NCBI GenBank assembly: GCA_024710825.1
Contig: JANJUA010000257.1
Span: 1-8,720, forward strand
DNA length: 8,720 bases
Direction of reading: 5' to 3'
From: Solirubrobacteraceae bacterium
GTDB taxonomy: Bacteria > Actinomycetota > Thermoleophilia > Solirubrobacterales > Solirubrobacteraceae
Position numbers and translations under genes: made by a program. This document shows positions 1-7,675 of the stretch, piece after piece. The notes beneath the pieces were generated by a model. It ran no database searches. It saw only the letters and a program-made list of their open reading frames with translations, and was not told where the DNA came from. Every line of letters begins with the position of its first letter. Position 1 is the stretch's first letter.

Positions 1-776
1 CGGCGCGCACCGTCGCGCCCGCGGCTCCGGCGGCCGCGCCGCCGGCGGGCATCGCCGCCGCGCCCGCGCCGCGCGATCGGGCGCGCCGGGGGGTGGAGGT
101 GCAGGAGCCGACCCGCCTGCAGCAGACCGTCGCCCGCCGCATGGTCGAGGCCAAGGCCACGGCGCCGGAGTTCCAGGTCCAGACCGAGGTCGCGATGGAC
201 GCGGCGATCGCGCTGCGTGCCGAGCTGAAGGCCATCGCGGGCGAAGGCGACACCGTGCCCTCCCTCAACGACCTCGTCGTCAAGGCGGCCGCCCTCGCCC
301 TGCGCGACCACCCGCGCGCCAACGGGAGCTACCGCGACGGCCGCTTCGAGCTGCACGAGCGCATCAACGTGGGCGTCGCCGTCGCGGCGGACGACGCGCT
401 CGTGGTCCCGACCGTGTTCGACGCCGATCGCAAGTCGCTCGGCGCCATCGCCCGCGACGTGCGCGAGGCCGCCGCGGCGGTCCGCGACGGCCGCATCCGC
501 CCCGAGGACCTCGACGGCGGGACGTTCACCGTCTCGAACCTCGGCATGTACGGCATGACCGCCATCACGCCGGTCATCAACGTCCCGCAGGCGGCCATCC
601 TCGGCGTCGGCGCGCTGCGCGACGTGCTGGCGCGCGTCGACGGCGAGATCGTCGATCGCCGCCTGATGACAATCACGCTCTCCTGCGACCACCGGATCCT
701 CTACGGGGCCGACGCGGCGCGCTTCCTGTCGGACATCCGCGCCCTGCTCGAGGCCCCGCTGCGCATAGCGGCCTGA
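1..776 (+). CDS. Dihydrolipoamide acyltransferase (E2 of a 2-oxo acid dehydrogenase complex), C-terminal part, 5' end outside window
   Basis: The frame beginning at base 3 is open from the window edge to the TGA at 774-776, giving 257 visible residues. About the first 25 residues are an Ala/Pro-rich linker of the kind that joins E2 domains. The rest is the acyltransferase catalytic domain, which moves the acyl group from lipoamide to CoA. Visible signatures are the entry segment with LQQTVARRM, the TFTVSNLGMYGM motif, the NVPQAAILGVGAL segment and the C-terminal CDHRILYGADAARFL active-site motif, with its histidine codon at 690-692. The lipoyl and E1/E3-binding domains must lie upstream, so the GTG at 93 is an internal codon and not the true start. 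In the active-site motif HxxxDG the usual Asp is Tyr (codon 702-704). From memory, cyanobacterial and plastid E2s carry the same Tyr. Substrate class (pyruvate, 2-oxoglutarate or branched-chain) cannot be told from this fragment. The gene converges on the nar operon and looks functionally unrelated to it. Confidence 0.93.
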   Translation, partial: ARTVAPAAPAAAPPAGIAAAPAPRDRARRGVEVQEPTRLQQTVARRMVEAKATAPEFQVQTEVAMDAAIALRAELKAIAGEGDTVPSLNDLVVKAAALALRDHPRANGSYRDGRFELHERINVGVAVAADDALVVPTVFDADRKSLGAIARDVREAAAAVRDGRIRPEDLDGGTFTVSNLGMYGMTAITPVINVPQAAILGVGALRDVLARVDGEIVDRRLMTITLSCDHRILYGADAARFLSDIRALLEAPLRIAA

Positions 777-804
777 GCCGTCCGACGGCGGCCGGGCCCA
801 ACGA

Positions 805-841
805 CGACGAAGCCCCCGCGCTCCACGCGGGGGCTTCGTCG
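805..841. terminator. Perfect 16-bp hairpin, probable terminator of the E2 gene
   Basis: Arms at 805-820 and 826-841 are exact reverse complements (16 bp) around a 5-base loop, CTCCA. It starts 28 bases after the E2 stop codon and lies between two converging genes. No clear T-run follows on either strand, as is common in GC-rich actinobacteria, so efficiency and direction are inferred. A hairpin this symmetric could act on both transcripts. Confidence 0.8.
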
Positions 842-859
842 CTTCAAGAGGGGCGGACC

Positions 860-889
860 CTCGCACCGTCGGGGGGCTGACGGTGCGAG
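860..889 (-). terminator. Perfect 11-bp hairpin just after narI, probable nar operon terminator
   Basis: Arms at 860-870 and 879-889 pair perfectly (11 bp) around an 8-base loop. On the - strand the hairpin begins 7 bases after the narI stop codon, the expected place for an operon terminator. There is no U-tract. It lies 18 bases from the longer hairpin at 805-841, so the two converging operons each seem to have their own stem-loop. Confidence 0.7.
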
Positions 890-896
890 TGGCCGC

Positions 897-1640
897 TCAC
901 CGCCCCGTTGGCGGGAAGTCTGGTGTCGACGTCGGCCTCGGACGACGTCGACTCACGGCGGAGCTGCGTCGGCGGTACACGATCGGCGCCCGGCGCAGAT
1001 AGCCGACCGGCGCCGACCATGCGTGGACGAGCCTGCTGAACGGCCACACGGCGTACAGGAGCATCGTGGCGAGCGCGTGCACCTGGTAGACCAGCGGCGC
1101 GGCCATGATCCCCTCGCCCGCGGGTGACAGCAGGAACAGGCCGCGGAACCACGGCGCCACCGTCTCGCGGTAGTCGTAGCCGCCGCCGATCAGGTTGACG
1201 ATCACCGTCGCCCACATGCCCGTCACGATCACCACGGCCAGCACGGAGAACGTGAGGACGTCGGTCCGGGTCGTCGCCTGGCGGACGCGCGGCACCTGGG
1301 CGCGCCGGAGCATCAGCAGCAGGAAGCCGACCATCATCATGGTGCCGGCGCTGGTTCCGGCCACGACCGACACGCTGTGGTACAGGTGCTCGTCCACCCC
1401 GACCGCCTCGGTCGCCGCGGCCGGCACGATCACACCGAGGACGTGTCCGCCGATCACGGCGAGCAGGCCGAAGTGGAACAGCAGCACGCCGGGGCGTAGC
1501 CGACGGCGCTCCAGCAGCTGGGTCGAGCGCGTGGTCCAGCCGAGCTGATCGCGCTTGTAGCGCCACACGTGCCCGACGACGAACACGCTGATGCACACGT
1601 AGGGCACCACCACCCAGAGCAGCACGTCCAGCCGGTTCAT
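897..1640 (-). CDS. narI: Respiratory nitrate reductase gamma subunit (NarI, cytochrome b)
   Basis: This 247-residue protein is the membrane anchor of NarGHI. It oxidises quinol and passes electrons through two b haems to NarH. It has about five membrane helices: roughly residues 5-25, 52-75, 85-110, 128-152 and 183-203. The four haem-ligand histidines fall at H56, H66, H188 and H206, almost exactly the E. coli positions recalled (56, 66, 187, 205). H56 and H66 are in FHFGLLAVIGGH; H188 and H206 are in VHALATMLLYAVWPFSRLVH. The ATG overlaps the narJ stop in an ATGA (4 bases). A GGGAGG ribosome site at 1647-1652 sits 6 bases before the start. The C-terminal tail (about residues 213-247) is Arg/Pro-rich, presumably cytoplasmic, and makes the protein about 20 residues longer than the E. 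coli one. It is the last gene of the operon, followed by a hairpin. Confidence 0.97.
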   Translation of the reverse strand: MNRLDVLLWVVVPYVCISVFVVGHVWRYKRDQLGWTTRSTQLLERRRLRPGVLLFHFGLLAVIGGHVLGVIVPAAATEAVGVDEHLYHSVSVVAGTSAGTMMMVGFLLLMLRRAQVPRVRQATTRTDVLTFSVLAVVIVTGMWATVIVNLIGGGYDYRETVAPWFRGLFLLSPAGEGIMAAPLVYQVHALATMLLYAVWPFSRLVHAWSAPVGYLRRAPIVYRRRSSAVSRRRPRPTSTPDFPPTGR

Positions 1641-2338
1641 CGGGTGCCTCCCGGTGCGGCGGCGACCGTCGCATCCATCGACGTTGTCTGGGTCAGGGGC
1701 GCCGGCTCACCCGGCGCGCAGGCGGACGACGGCGAGAGCATCCCCATCGTCTCCGGCGGCGCGAACGGCTCGAGCCCGACCTGCTCCTCGGGCGGCCCCT
1801 GGGCCGCGAGGTGGAGGATCGACTCGAGCGTCTCGTCCGTCACCGGCCCCAGCAGCCACGAGAGCGCACCGAGCACCTCGGCGTACGGGCTCTCCTGCTC
1901 GCGCAGGCGGGCGCCGATCAGCTCGATCGCCGGCCGGAACTCGCGCAGCACCTCGGCGCCCGCCTCGGGCCCCGCGATGTCGGCCAGCTCCAGCAGCAGC
2001 GGCAGGTGGTCGGGCAGCTCGTCGGTCGCGAGCTCGAGCTCCATCGCCGCGAACAGCCGCTTGAGCTTGAGCAGCGCGACGCCGCGCTGCCGGCGGTCGC
2101 CGTGGACGAAGTAGGTGAGGTGCAGGCTCGCGCGCCGATCGAAGTCGAAGGTCGCCACGTACGCGGTCTGCAGGTCCACCGCCGAGCGCTCGGCCTCGGA
2201 GGCCAGGAAGCGCTCCAGCGGCTCGCGGATCTCCGCCGCGGGCACTTTGGCCACCGCGGCGGCGACCTCGGGGCGGAGAGCCAGGAGCTCCGCGTCCGGG
2301 TAGTCGAGCAGCAGCGACAGGAGCTTGTACGGGCTCAT
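1637..2338 (-). CDS. narJ: Nitrate reductase assembly chaperone NarJ (TorD-like family)
   Basis: This 233-residue cytoplasmic chaperone binds apo-NarG and is needed for insertion of the molybdenum cofactor and for membrane docking; it is not part of the final enzyme. Recognisable features are the N-terminal YKLLSLLLDYPD segment, the central conserved block around residues 59-96 (YVATFDFDRRASLHL, then YFVHGDRRQRGVALL) and LPDHLPLLLE at about 108-117. The chain is predicted to be helical up to about residue 175. The last 50 or so residues are Pro/Ala/Thr-rich and look disordered. Length is close to E. coli NarJ (236 residues). The ATG overlaps the narH stop in an ATGA (4 bases), and a GGAGGG site at 2346-2351 lies 7 bases upstream, so translation is probably coupled to narH while keeping its own ribosome entry. 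It overlaps narI by 4 bases at its 3' end. Confidence 0.96.
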   Translation of the reverse strand: MSPYKLLSLLLDYPDAELLALRPEVAAAVAKVPAAEIREPLERFLASEAERSAVDLQTAYVATFDFDRRASLHLTYFVHGDRRQRGVALLKLKRLFAAMELELATDELPDHLPLLLELADIAGPEAGAEVLREFRPAIELIGARLREQESPYAEVLGALSWLLGPVTDETLESILHLAAQGPPEEQVGLEPFAPPETMGMLSPSSACAPGEPAPLTQTTSMDATVAAAPGGTR

Positions 2339-3945
2339 CGTCCCGCCCTCCGCTCGGCGCGCTCGCGCGCCCGCCGCTCGCGCAGCTCCGTCAGCGCGCC
2401 GTTGTTCTGCTGCACGTGCAGGTGGAACTCGCCGTTGGAGTGCGCCACCGCGCCGTTGCCGTCGGCGCTTCCGGCGCCGTCGACGCAGGCGCCCGGCCCG
2501 CCGGGGAAGTCGAGGCCGCAGGAGCCCTGCTGCTCGGCGAGCTCGCCCGCCAGCTCACGATGGGCGGGCGGGACGACGAACCGATCCTCGTACTTGGCGA
2601 TCGCCAGCAGCCGATACATCTCCTCCATCGCCTCCGGGGTCATCCCGACCATCTCGGCCAGCTCCGGGTTCGGCTCGCCGCCGAGCAGCTTCTCGCGCAT
2701 GTGGCTGCGCATCGCCGCGAGCTGCTTGAGCACGCGCCGGATCACCGTCTCGTCACCGGCCGTCAGCAGGTTCGCCAGGTATTCGATCGGGATGCGCAGG
2801 TTGTCGATCGCGGGGAAGACGTCGTCCGGGTCGGAGACGGCGCCCTCACCCTCGACGAGCGAGGTGACCGGCGAGAGCGGCGGGACGTACCAGACCATCG
2901 GCAGCGTGCGGTACTCGGGGTGCAGCGGCAGCGCGATCCGGTACTTCAGCGCGAGCGCCCACACCGGCGACCGGCTGGCCGCGTCGATCCAGTCCTCCGG
3001 GATCCCGTCGCGCAGCGCGGCCGCGCGCACGTCGGGGTCGTCGGGGTCGAGGAACACGTCGAGCTGCGCGTCGAGCAGGTCCTTCTCGTCGGGCACCGAG
3101 GCGGCCTCCTCGACGCGGTCCGCGTCGTAGAGCACCAGACCCAGGTAGCGGATGCGCCCGACGCACGTCTCCGAGCACACGGTCGGCAGCCCCGCCTCGA
3201 TGCGCGGGTAGCAGAACGTGCACTTCTCGGCCTTGCCGGAGACGTGGTTGAAGTAGACCTTCTTGTAGGGGCAGCCGGAGACGCACATGCGCCAGCCGCG
3301 GCAGGCCTCCTGGTCGACGAGGACGATGCCGTCCTCCTCACGCTTGTACATCGCGCCCGAGGGGCACGAGGCGACGCACGACGGGTTCAGGCAGTGCTCG
3401 CAGATGCGCGGCAGGTACATCATGAAGACCTGCTCGTAGGAGGCCTTGACGTCCTCCTCCATCGCGACCAGGTTGGGGTCGCGCGGCGAGTTCTCGGGGC
3501 CGCCGGCGAGGTCGTCCTCCCAGTTCGGGCCCCACTCGATCGACATCGGCTGGCCCGAGATCCGCGACACCGGCCGGGCGACAGGCTGCTCAGCGGAGGG
3601 CCCCGCCGTCGTCAGCGTCTCGTAGTCGTAGGTCCACGGCTCGTAGTAGTCGTCGATCGACGGCAGATCGGGGTTGAAGAAGATGTTCGCCAGCTTCTTC
3701 GCCCGCCCGCCGGCCTTGAGGCGCAGCCGGCCCTTGCGGTCGAGCTCCCAGCCGCCGCGGCGCTCCTCCTGGTCCTCCCAACGCTGCGGGTAGCCGACCC
3801 CCGGCTTGGTCTCGACGTTGTTGAACCACATGTACTCCGCGCCGTCGCGGTTGGTCCACACGTTCTTGCAGGTGACCGAGCAGGTGTGGCACCCGATGCA
3901 CTTGTCGAGGTTCATCACCATCGCCACCTGGGCCTTGACGCGCAT
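2335..3945 (-). CDS. narH: Respiratory nitrate reductase beta subunit (NarH), iron-sulfur protein
   Basis: This 536-residue electron-transfer subunit links the NarI haems to NarG. Four cysteine groups are visible. The first is C16/C19/C22/C26 in CIGCHTCSVTC. The second is C182/C185/C190/C194. The third is C215/W218/C221/C225, where Trp replaces a Cys as expected for the [3Fe-4S] cluster. The fourth is C242/C245/C257/C261. Together these hold three [4Fe-4S] clusters and one [3Fe-4S]. The first group has the same numbering as E. coli NarH. The C-terminal SCGLDFPGGPGAC (about 475-487) resembles the GCGF...C motif near the end of E. coli NarH, followed by a variable charged tail. The frame is open for 197 codons further upstream, but that part lies inside narG. 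The true start is the ATG at 3945-3943, supported by family length, the conserved MRVKAQVAMVMNLDKC start and a GGAGGT site. It overlaps the narG stop by one base (TGATG) and narJ by four. Confidence 0.98.
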   Translation of the reverse strand: MRVKAQVAMVMNLDKCIGCHTCSVTCKNVWTNRDGAEYMWFNNVETKPGVGYPQRWEDQEERRGGWELDRKGRLRLKAGGRAKKLANIFFNPDLPSIDDYYEPWTYDYETLTTAGPSAEQPVARPVSRISGQPMSIEWGPNWEDDLAGGPENSPRDPNLVAMEEDVKASYEQVFMMYLPRICEHCLNPSCVASCPSGAMYKREEDGIVLVDQEACRGWRMCVSGCPYKKVYFNHVSGKAEKCTFCYPRIEAGLPTVCSETCVGRIRYLGLVLYDADRVEEAASVPDEKDLLDAQLDVFLDPDDPDVRAAALRDGIPEDWIDAASRSPVWALALKYRIALPLHPEYRTLPMVWYVPPLSPVTSLVEGEGAVSDPDDVFPAIDNLRIPIEYLANLLTAGDETVIRRVLKQLAAMRSHMREKLLGGEPNPELAEMVGMTPEAMEEMYRLLAIAKYEDRFVVPPAHRELAGELAEQQGSCGLDFPGGPGACVDGAGSADGNGAVAHSNGEFHLHVQQNNGALTELRERRARERAERRAGR

Positions 3946-6900
3946 CAGTACACGACCTCCGTGCGGCGCTTGCGAATGACCGTCACCTCGTCGCGCTGCG
4001 AGCCCGTCGGGCCGTAGTAGTTGAACCCGTAGGAGAGCTGGGCGTAGCCGCCGATCATGTGCGTCGGCTTCATCTGGATGCGCGTGACCGAGTTGTGAGT
4101 GCCGCCGCGGTGGCCGCTGACCTCGGAGATCGGCACGTTGATGTGCCGGTCCTGTGCGTGGTACATGAACGCGGCGCCCTCGGGGATGCGGTGCGACACC
4201 ACCGCCCGCGCGGCGACCGCGCCGTTGCGGTTGTACATCTCGATCCAGTCGTTGTCGCTCACGCCGACCTTGCCGGCGTCCACCGGGCTCATCCAGACCA
4301 CCGGCCCGCCGCGGAAGAGGGTGAGCATGTGGAGGTTGTCCTGGTAGGTCGAGTGGATCGACCACTTCGAGTGCGGGGTCAGGTAGCGCACCGCGACCGT
4401 CGCGCCGTCGGAGCCCTCCCCGGAGGTTCGGCGGCCCATGTCCAGCGCCGGCTTGTAGGTCGGCAGGCCCTCGCCGTGGTCGATCAGCCAGGCGTGGTCG
4501 TTGTAGAGCTGCTGGCGCCCGGTGAGCGTGCGCCACGGCACCAGCCGCTCGACGTTGACGCAGAACGGGGAGTACCGGCGCTCACGGGACTCGATGCCCG
4601 ACCACTCCGGCGACGTGATCGTCTTGCGGGGCTGGATGCCGACGTCCCGGAACGTGTGCAGGTCCTCGCCGCGGTCGGCCGCCAGGTCGGCGAGCGCCGT
4701 GCCGGTGCGCGCCTCCAGCGAGCGGAAGCCCTCCACGGCGAGCCGGCCGTTGGTGGCGCCGGACAGCGCGAGGATCGCCTCGCAGAGGTGGCGCGCGGTC
4801 TCCAGCCGCGGGCGGCCGCCGGCCGTGACCCCGTTCTCCTCGCGCAGGTGCGCGATCTCGAGCTTCACGTCGGGCGTCGTGACGCCCTTCCAGACGGTGC
4901 CGTTGGCCTCGACCAGCGGCCCGAGCGAGGTCATCCGCTCGTGGACGGCGGGGAAGTCGCGCTCGACGACGACGAGCTTCGGCATCGTCTGCCCGGGCAC
5001 CGGCTCGCACTCGCCGCGCTTCCAGTCGAGCACCTCGCCGAGCGGCTGGGCCAGCTCGTCCGGGGTGTCGTGCAGCAGCGGCGCCGCGACGAGGTCGCGC
5101 TGCACGCCCAGGTGCTCGGCGGCGAGGCGCGAGAACGTCTTGGCGATCCGGCGGAACGCGTCCCAGTCGGAGTGGGTCTCCCACGGCGGGTTGATCGCCG
5201 CGTTGAAGGAGTGCACGAACGGGTGCAGGTCCGTCGTGGAGATGTCCTCCTTCTCGTACCAGGTGGCCGCCGGGAGCACGACGTCGGAGTGCAGGCAGGT
5301 GCCGTTCATCCGGAAGTCGAGCGCCACCATCAGATCCAGCCGCCCCTCGGGCGCGTCGTCGCGCCAGGTGACGTCGCGTGGGCGCAGCTCGGGCGGCGAC
5401 TCCTCCTCGTTGACCGCGTTCGTCTCGACCCCGAGAAGGTGCTTGAGGAAGTACTCGTGGCCCTTGGAGGACGAACCCATCAGGTTCGAGCGCCAGACGG
5501 TGAGCACACGGGGGGCGTTCTGGGGCGCGTCGGGGTCCTCGCAGGCGAAGCCCAGCCGGCCGGCCTTGAGCTCGCGGACGACGTAGTCCGCCGGCGCGAT
5601 CCCCTCCGCCTCGGCTTCGCGGACGATGTCGAGCGGGTTGCGGTCGAACGTCGGGTACGACGGCATCCACCCGAGGCGCGCCGCGAGCGCGTTGGCGTCC
5701 GCGGGATGTTGGGCGGCCCGTTCGTCGGTCGCCAGCGGCGAGAGCTGCTCACGGGCGTCGGCCTGCTCGTAGCGCCACTGGCCGGTCGAGAGGTACCAGA
5801 ACGGGGTCGCGGCCTGGTGGCGCGGCGGGCGCTGCCAGTCGAGGCCGAAGGCGACCGTCGAGAAGCCGGTGATCGGCCGGACCTTCTCCTGGCCGACGTA
5901 GTGGGCCCAGCCGCCGCCGTTGACGCCCTGGCACCCGCACAGCAGGACCAGGTTCAGCATCGCCCGGTAGATCAGGTCGGAGTGGAACCAGTGGTTGGTC
6001 CCGGCGCCCATCATGATCATCGAGCGGCCGTTGGTGCGCTCCGCGTTGCGGGCGAACTCGCGGGCGATGCGCGCGACCAGGTCCGCGTCGACGCCGGTGA
6101 TGCCCTCCTGCCAGGCGGGCGTGTACGGGCGCGGGTCGTCGTAGCCGGTGGGCCAGTCGCCGGGCAGGTCGTCGCCGCGCCGGACGCCGTGCTGGGCGCA
6201 CAGCAGGTCGAAGACCGTCGTGACGAGCCGCCCGCCTACGCGGCGGGCGGGCACTCCGCGGCGCACGACGCCGCCGGACTGTCCATCCGCGGTGGGGTCG
6301 AAGCACGGGAGGCGCAGCTCGACGAGCTGCTCGTGGCGGCCGAGCAGGCTGAGCGCGGGCGTCGTGTCGCCGAGCTCGAGGTTCCAGCGGCCGGCGCCCT
6401 CGGCGCCCCAGCGGTCGCCGATGCCGCCGTTGGGCACGACCGCCGCGCCGGAGGCCTCGTCGACGACGACGGTCCGCCACTCGGCGTGCTCGCCGGTGTC
6501 GCCCAGGTCGGACGCGCGCAGGAAGCGGCCGGCGACGGAGCCCTCTCCGTCGGGGTGCTCGTCGAGCGTGACGAGGTGGGGCAGGTCGGTGAAGCGCCGC
6601 GCGTAGTCCGTGAAGTACGGGACCTCGCGGTCGACGTAGAACTCCTTGAGGATCACGTGGCCCATCGCCATCGCGAGCGCGGCATCGGTGCCGGGCTGCG
6701 CGGGGAGCCAGTGGTCGGCGAACTTGGTGTGGTCCGAGTAGTCGGGCGAGACCACGACCGTCTTGGCGCCCTTGTAGCGCGCCTCGGTCATGAAGTGCGC
6801 GTCCGGGGTGCGGGTCATGGGGATGTTCGAGCCCCACATGACCAGGTAGCCGGAGTTCCACCAGTCGGCGGACTCGGGGACGTCGGTCTGGTCGCCCCAG

Positions 6901-7610
6901 ATCTGCGGCGACGCGGGCGGCAGGTCCGCGTACCAGTCGTAGAAGCTGAGGCAGACCCCGCCGAGCAGCGACAGGAAGCGCGCCCCGCCGGAGTAGGAGG
7001 CCATCGACATCGCCGGGATGGGGGAGAAGCCCGCGATGCGGTCGGGCCCGTGGCGGCGGATCGTGTCGACGTGCGCCGCGGCGACGAGCTCGGAGACCTC
7101 GTCCCAGGACGCGCGGACGAGCCCGCCCTTGCCGCGTTGGCGCTTGTAGTCCCCCGGTCCGTCGGCGATTGCCGCCCACGCCTCGACGGGGTCGCCGTGC
7201 TCGGCGAGCGCCGCGCGCCAGGCATCCAGGAGGGCGCCGCGCACGTAGGGGTAGCGGACGCGCAGCGGCGAGTAGACGTACCAGGAGAACGAGGCGCCGC
7301 GCGGGCAGCCGCGCGGCTCGTACTCCGGCACCTCGGGCCCGTTGGTCGGGTAGTCGGTCTGCTGGGTCTCCCAGGTGATCAGACCGTCCTTGACGTGGAT
7401 CTTCCACGAACAGGAGCCGGTGCAGTTCACGCCGTGGGTCGAGCGCACCACCTTGTCGTGCTGCCAGCGCTGCCGGTAGAAGCGCTCCCAGGTCCGCGGG
7501 TCGGCGTGCATCTCCGACCAGCCCTCCGCCGACGGCTCGCCGGCGGCGAAGAAGCGGCGGGCGGCGATGCGTCGTTCACGATGCGGGTCGGAGGCCGGGA
7601 GCTGGGGCAT
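3945..7610 (-). CDS. narG: Respiratory nitrate reductase alpha subunit (NarG), molybdenum catalytic subunit
   Basis: This 1221-residue subunit reduces nitrate to nitrite at a Mo-bisMGD centre (E. coli NarG is 1247). The FS0 cluster ligands are H59, C63, C67 (THGVNCTGSC) and C102 (RGCPRGAS). By counting, D229 in YADLPPASP aligns with the E. coli Mo-ligand Asp222. Other family blocks are GPDRIAGFSPIPAMSM (188-203), GGGWAHYVGQEK, GHRGGTHNSVTR and, from about residue 1075 to the end, the C-terminal molybdopterin-dinucleotide-binding domain. The N-terminus has no hydrophobic stretch after its arginines, so there is no Tat signal and the protein should stay on the cytoplasmic side. The chosen ATG (7610-7608) gives an N-terminus of family length. 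The same frame stays open to 8699, but that extension is low-complexity antisense to the divergent gene. A later Met (residue 34) is preceded by a GGAGG but would cut conserved N-terminal sequence. First gene of narGHJI. Confidence 0.98.
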   Translation of the reverse strand: MPQLPASDPHRERRIAARRFFAAGEPSAEGWSEMHADPRTWERFYRQRWQHDKVVRSTHGVNCTGSCSWKIHVKDGLITWETQQTDYPTNGPEVPEYEPRGCPRGASFSWYVYSPLRVRYPYVRGALLDAWRAALAEHGDPVEAWAAIADGPGDYKRQRGKGGLVRASWDEVSELVAAAHVDTIRRHGPDRIAGFSPIPAMSMASYSGGARFLSLLGGVCLSFYDWYADLPPASPQIWGDQTDVPESADWWNSGYLVMWGSNIPMTRTPDAHFMTEARYKGAKTVVVSPDYSDHTKFADHWLPAQPGTDAALAMAMGHVILKEFYVDREVPYFTDYARRFTDLPHLVTLDEHPDGEGSVAGRFLRASDLGDTGEHAEWRTVVVDEASGAAVVPNGGIGDRWGAEGAGRWNLELGDTTPALSLLGRHEQLVELRLPCFDPTADGQSGGVVRRGVPARRVGGRLVTTVFDLLCAQHGVRRGDDLPGDWPTGYDDPRPYTPAWQEGITGVDADLVARIAREFARNAERTNGRSMIMMGAGTNHWFHSDLIYRAMLNLVLLCGCQGVNGGGWAHYVGQEKVRPITGFSTVAFGLDWQRPPRHQAATPFWYLSTGQWRYEQADAREQLSPLATDERAAQHPADANALAARLGWMPSYPTFDRNPLDIVREAEAEGIAPADYVVRELKAGRLGFACEDPDAPQNAPRVLTVWRSNLMGSSSKGHEYFLKHLLGVETNAVNEEESPPELRPRDVTWRDDAPEGRLDLMVALDFRMNGTCLHSDVVLPAATWYEKEDISTTDLHPFVHSFNAAINPPWETHSDWDAFRRIAKTFSRLAAEHLGVQRDLVAAPLLHDTPDELAQPLGEVLDWKRGECEPVPGQTMPKLVVVERDFPAVHERMTSLGPLVEANGTVWKGVTTPDVKLEIAHLREENGVTAGGRPRLETARHLCEAILALSGATNGRLAVEGFRSLEARTGTALADLAADRGEDLHTFRDVGIQPRKTITSPEWSGIESRERRYSPFCVNVERLVPWRTLTGRQQLYNDHAWLIDHGEGLPTYKPALDMGRRTSGEGSDGATVAVRYLTPHSKWSIHSTYQDNLHMLTLFRGGPVVWMSPVDAGKVGVSDNDWIEMYNRNGAVAARAVVSHRIPEGAAFMYHAQDRHINVPISEVSGHRGGTHNSVTRIQMKPTHMIGGYAQLSYGFNYYGPTGSQRDEVTVIRKRRTEVVY
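3955..3960 (-). promoter_or_regulatory. Ribosome binding site of narH
   Basis: GGAGGT on the - strand, 9 bases before the narH ATG and inside the last codons of narG. It helps choose the internal ATG at 3945 over the much longer open frame that continues upstream within narG. Confidence 0.75.
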
Positions 7611-7617
7611 GGCGGCG

Positions 7618-7645
7618 AAGCTAACGCCGCAGATCGCCCGGACAA
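7618..7645 (-). promoter_or_regulatory. Possible narG promoter giving a leaderless transcript
   Basis: On the - strand, TTGTCC (7645-7640) and TAGCTT (7623-7618) are separated by 16 bases. TAGCTT fits the loose actinobacterial -10 pattern TAnnnT and ends 7 bases before the narG ATG, which would put transcription start at or next to the ATG. No Shine-Dalgarno sequence precedes this ATG, which agrees with a leaderless message. The hexamer matches are weak, so this is inference. Confidence 0.35.
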
Positions 7646-7646
7646 G

Positions 7647-7675
7647 GGGCTTCGCCCAGGTCTGCGGGGAAGCCC
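7647..7675. repeat. Inverted repeat GGGCTTC-N15-GAAGCCC in the divergent promoter
   Basis: Perfect 7-base arms at 7647-7653 and 7669-7675 with a 15-base spacer. It lies directly upstream of the possible narG -35 box, and its right arm overlaps the first of the three 22-base-period direct repeats. It could be an operator dyad, or simply part of GC-rich sequence. I do not recognise it as an FNR, Rex or NarL site. Confidence 0.4.

Noticed and set aside
2416..4017. A 533-codon + strand open frame opposite narH and the end of narG.
   Set aside because: Its product is Val/Arg/Leu-rich low-complexity sequence typical of the antisense frame of a GC-rich gene; narH on the other strand has all family motifs.
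3946..4536. The narH frame is open for 197 codons upstream, inside narG.
   Set aside because: It is the shadow of narG in another frame. The conserved NarH N-terminus and a GGAGGT site mark the ATG at 3945.
6228..6250. A perfect 9-bp hairpin with 5-base loop inside narG.
   Set aside because: It is made of Gly/Arg/Ala codons in GC-rich coding sequence in a variable part of NarG. There is no sign of a regulatory role or frameshift there.
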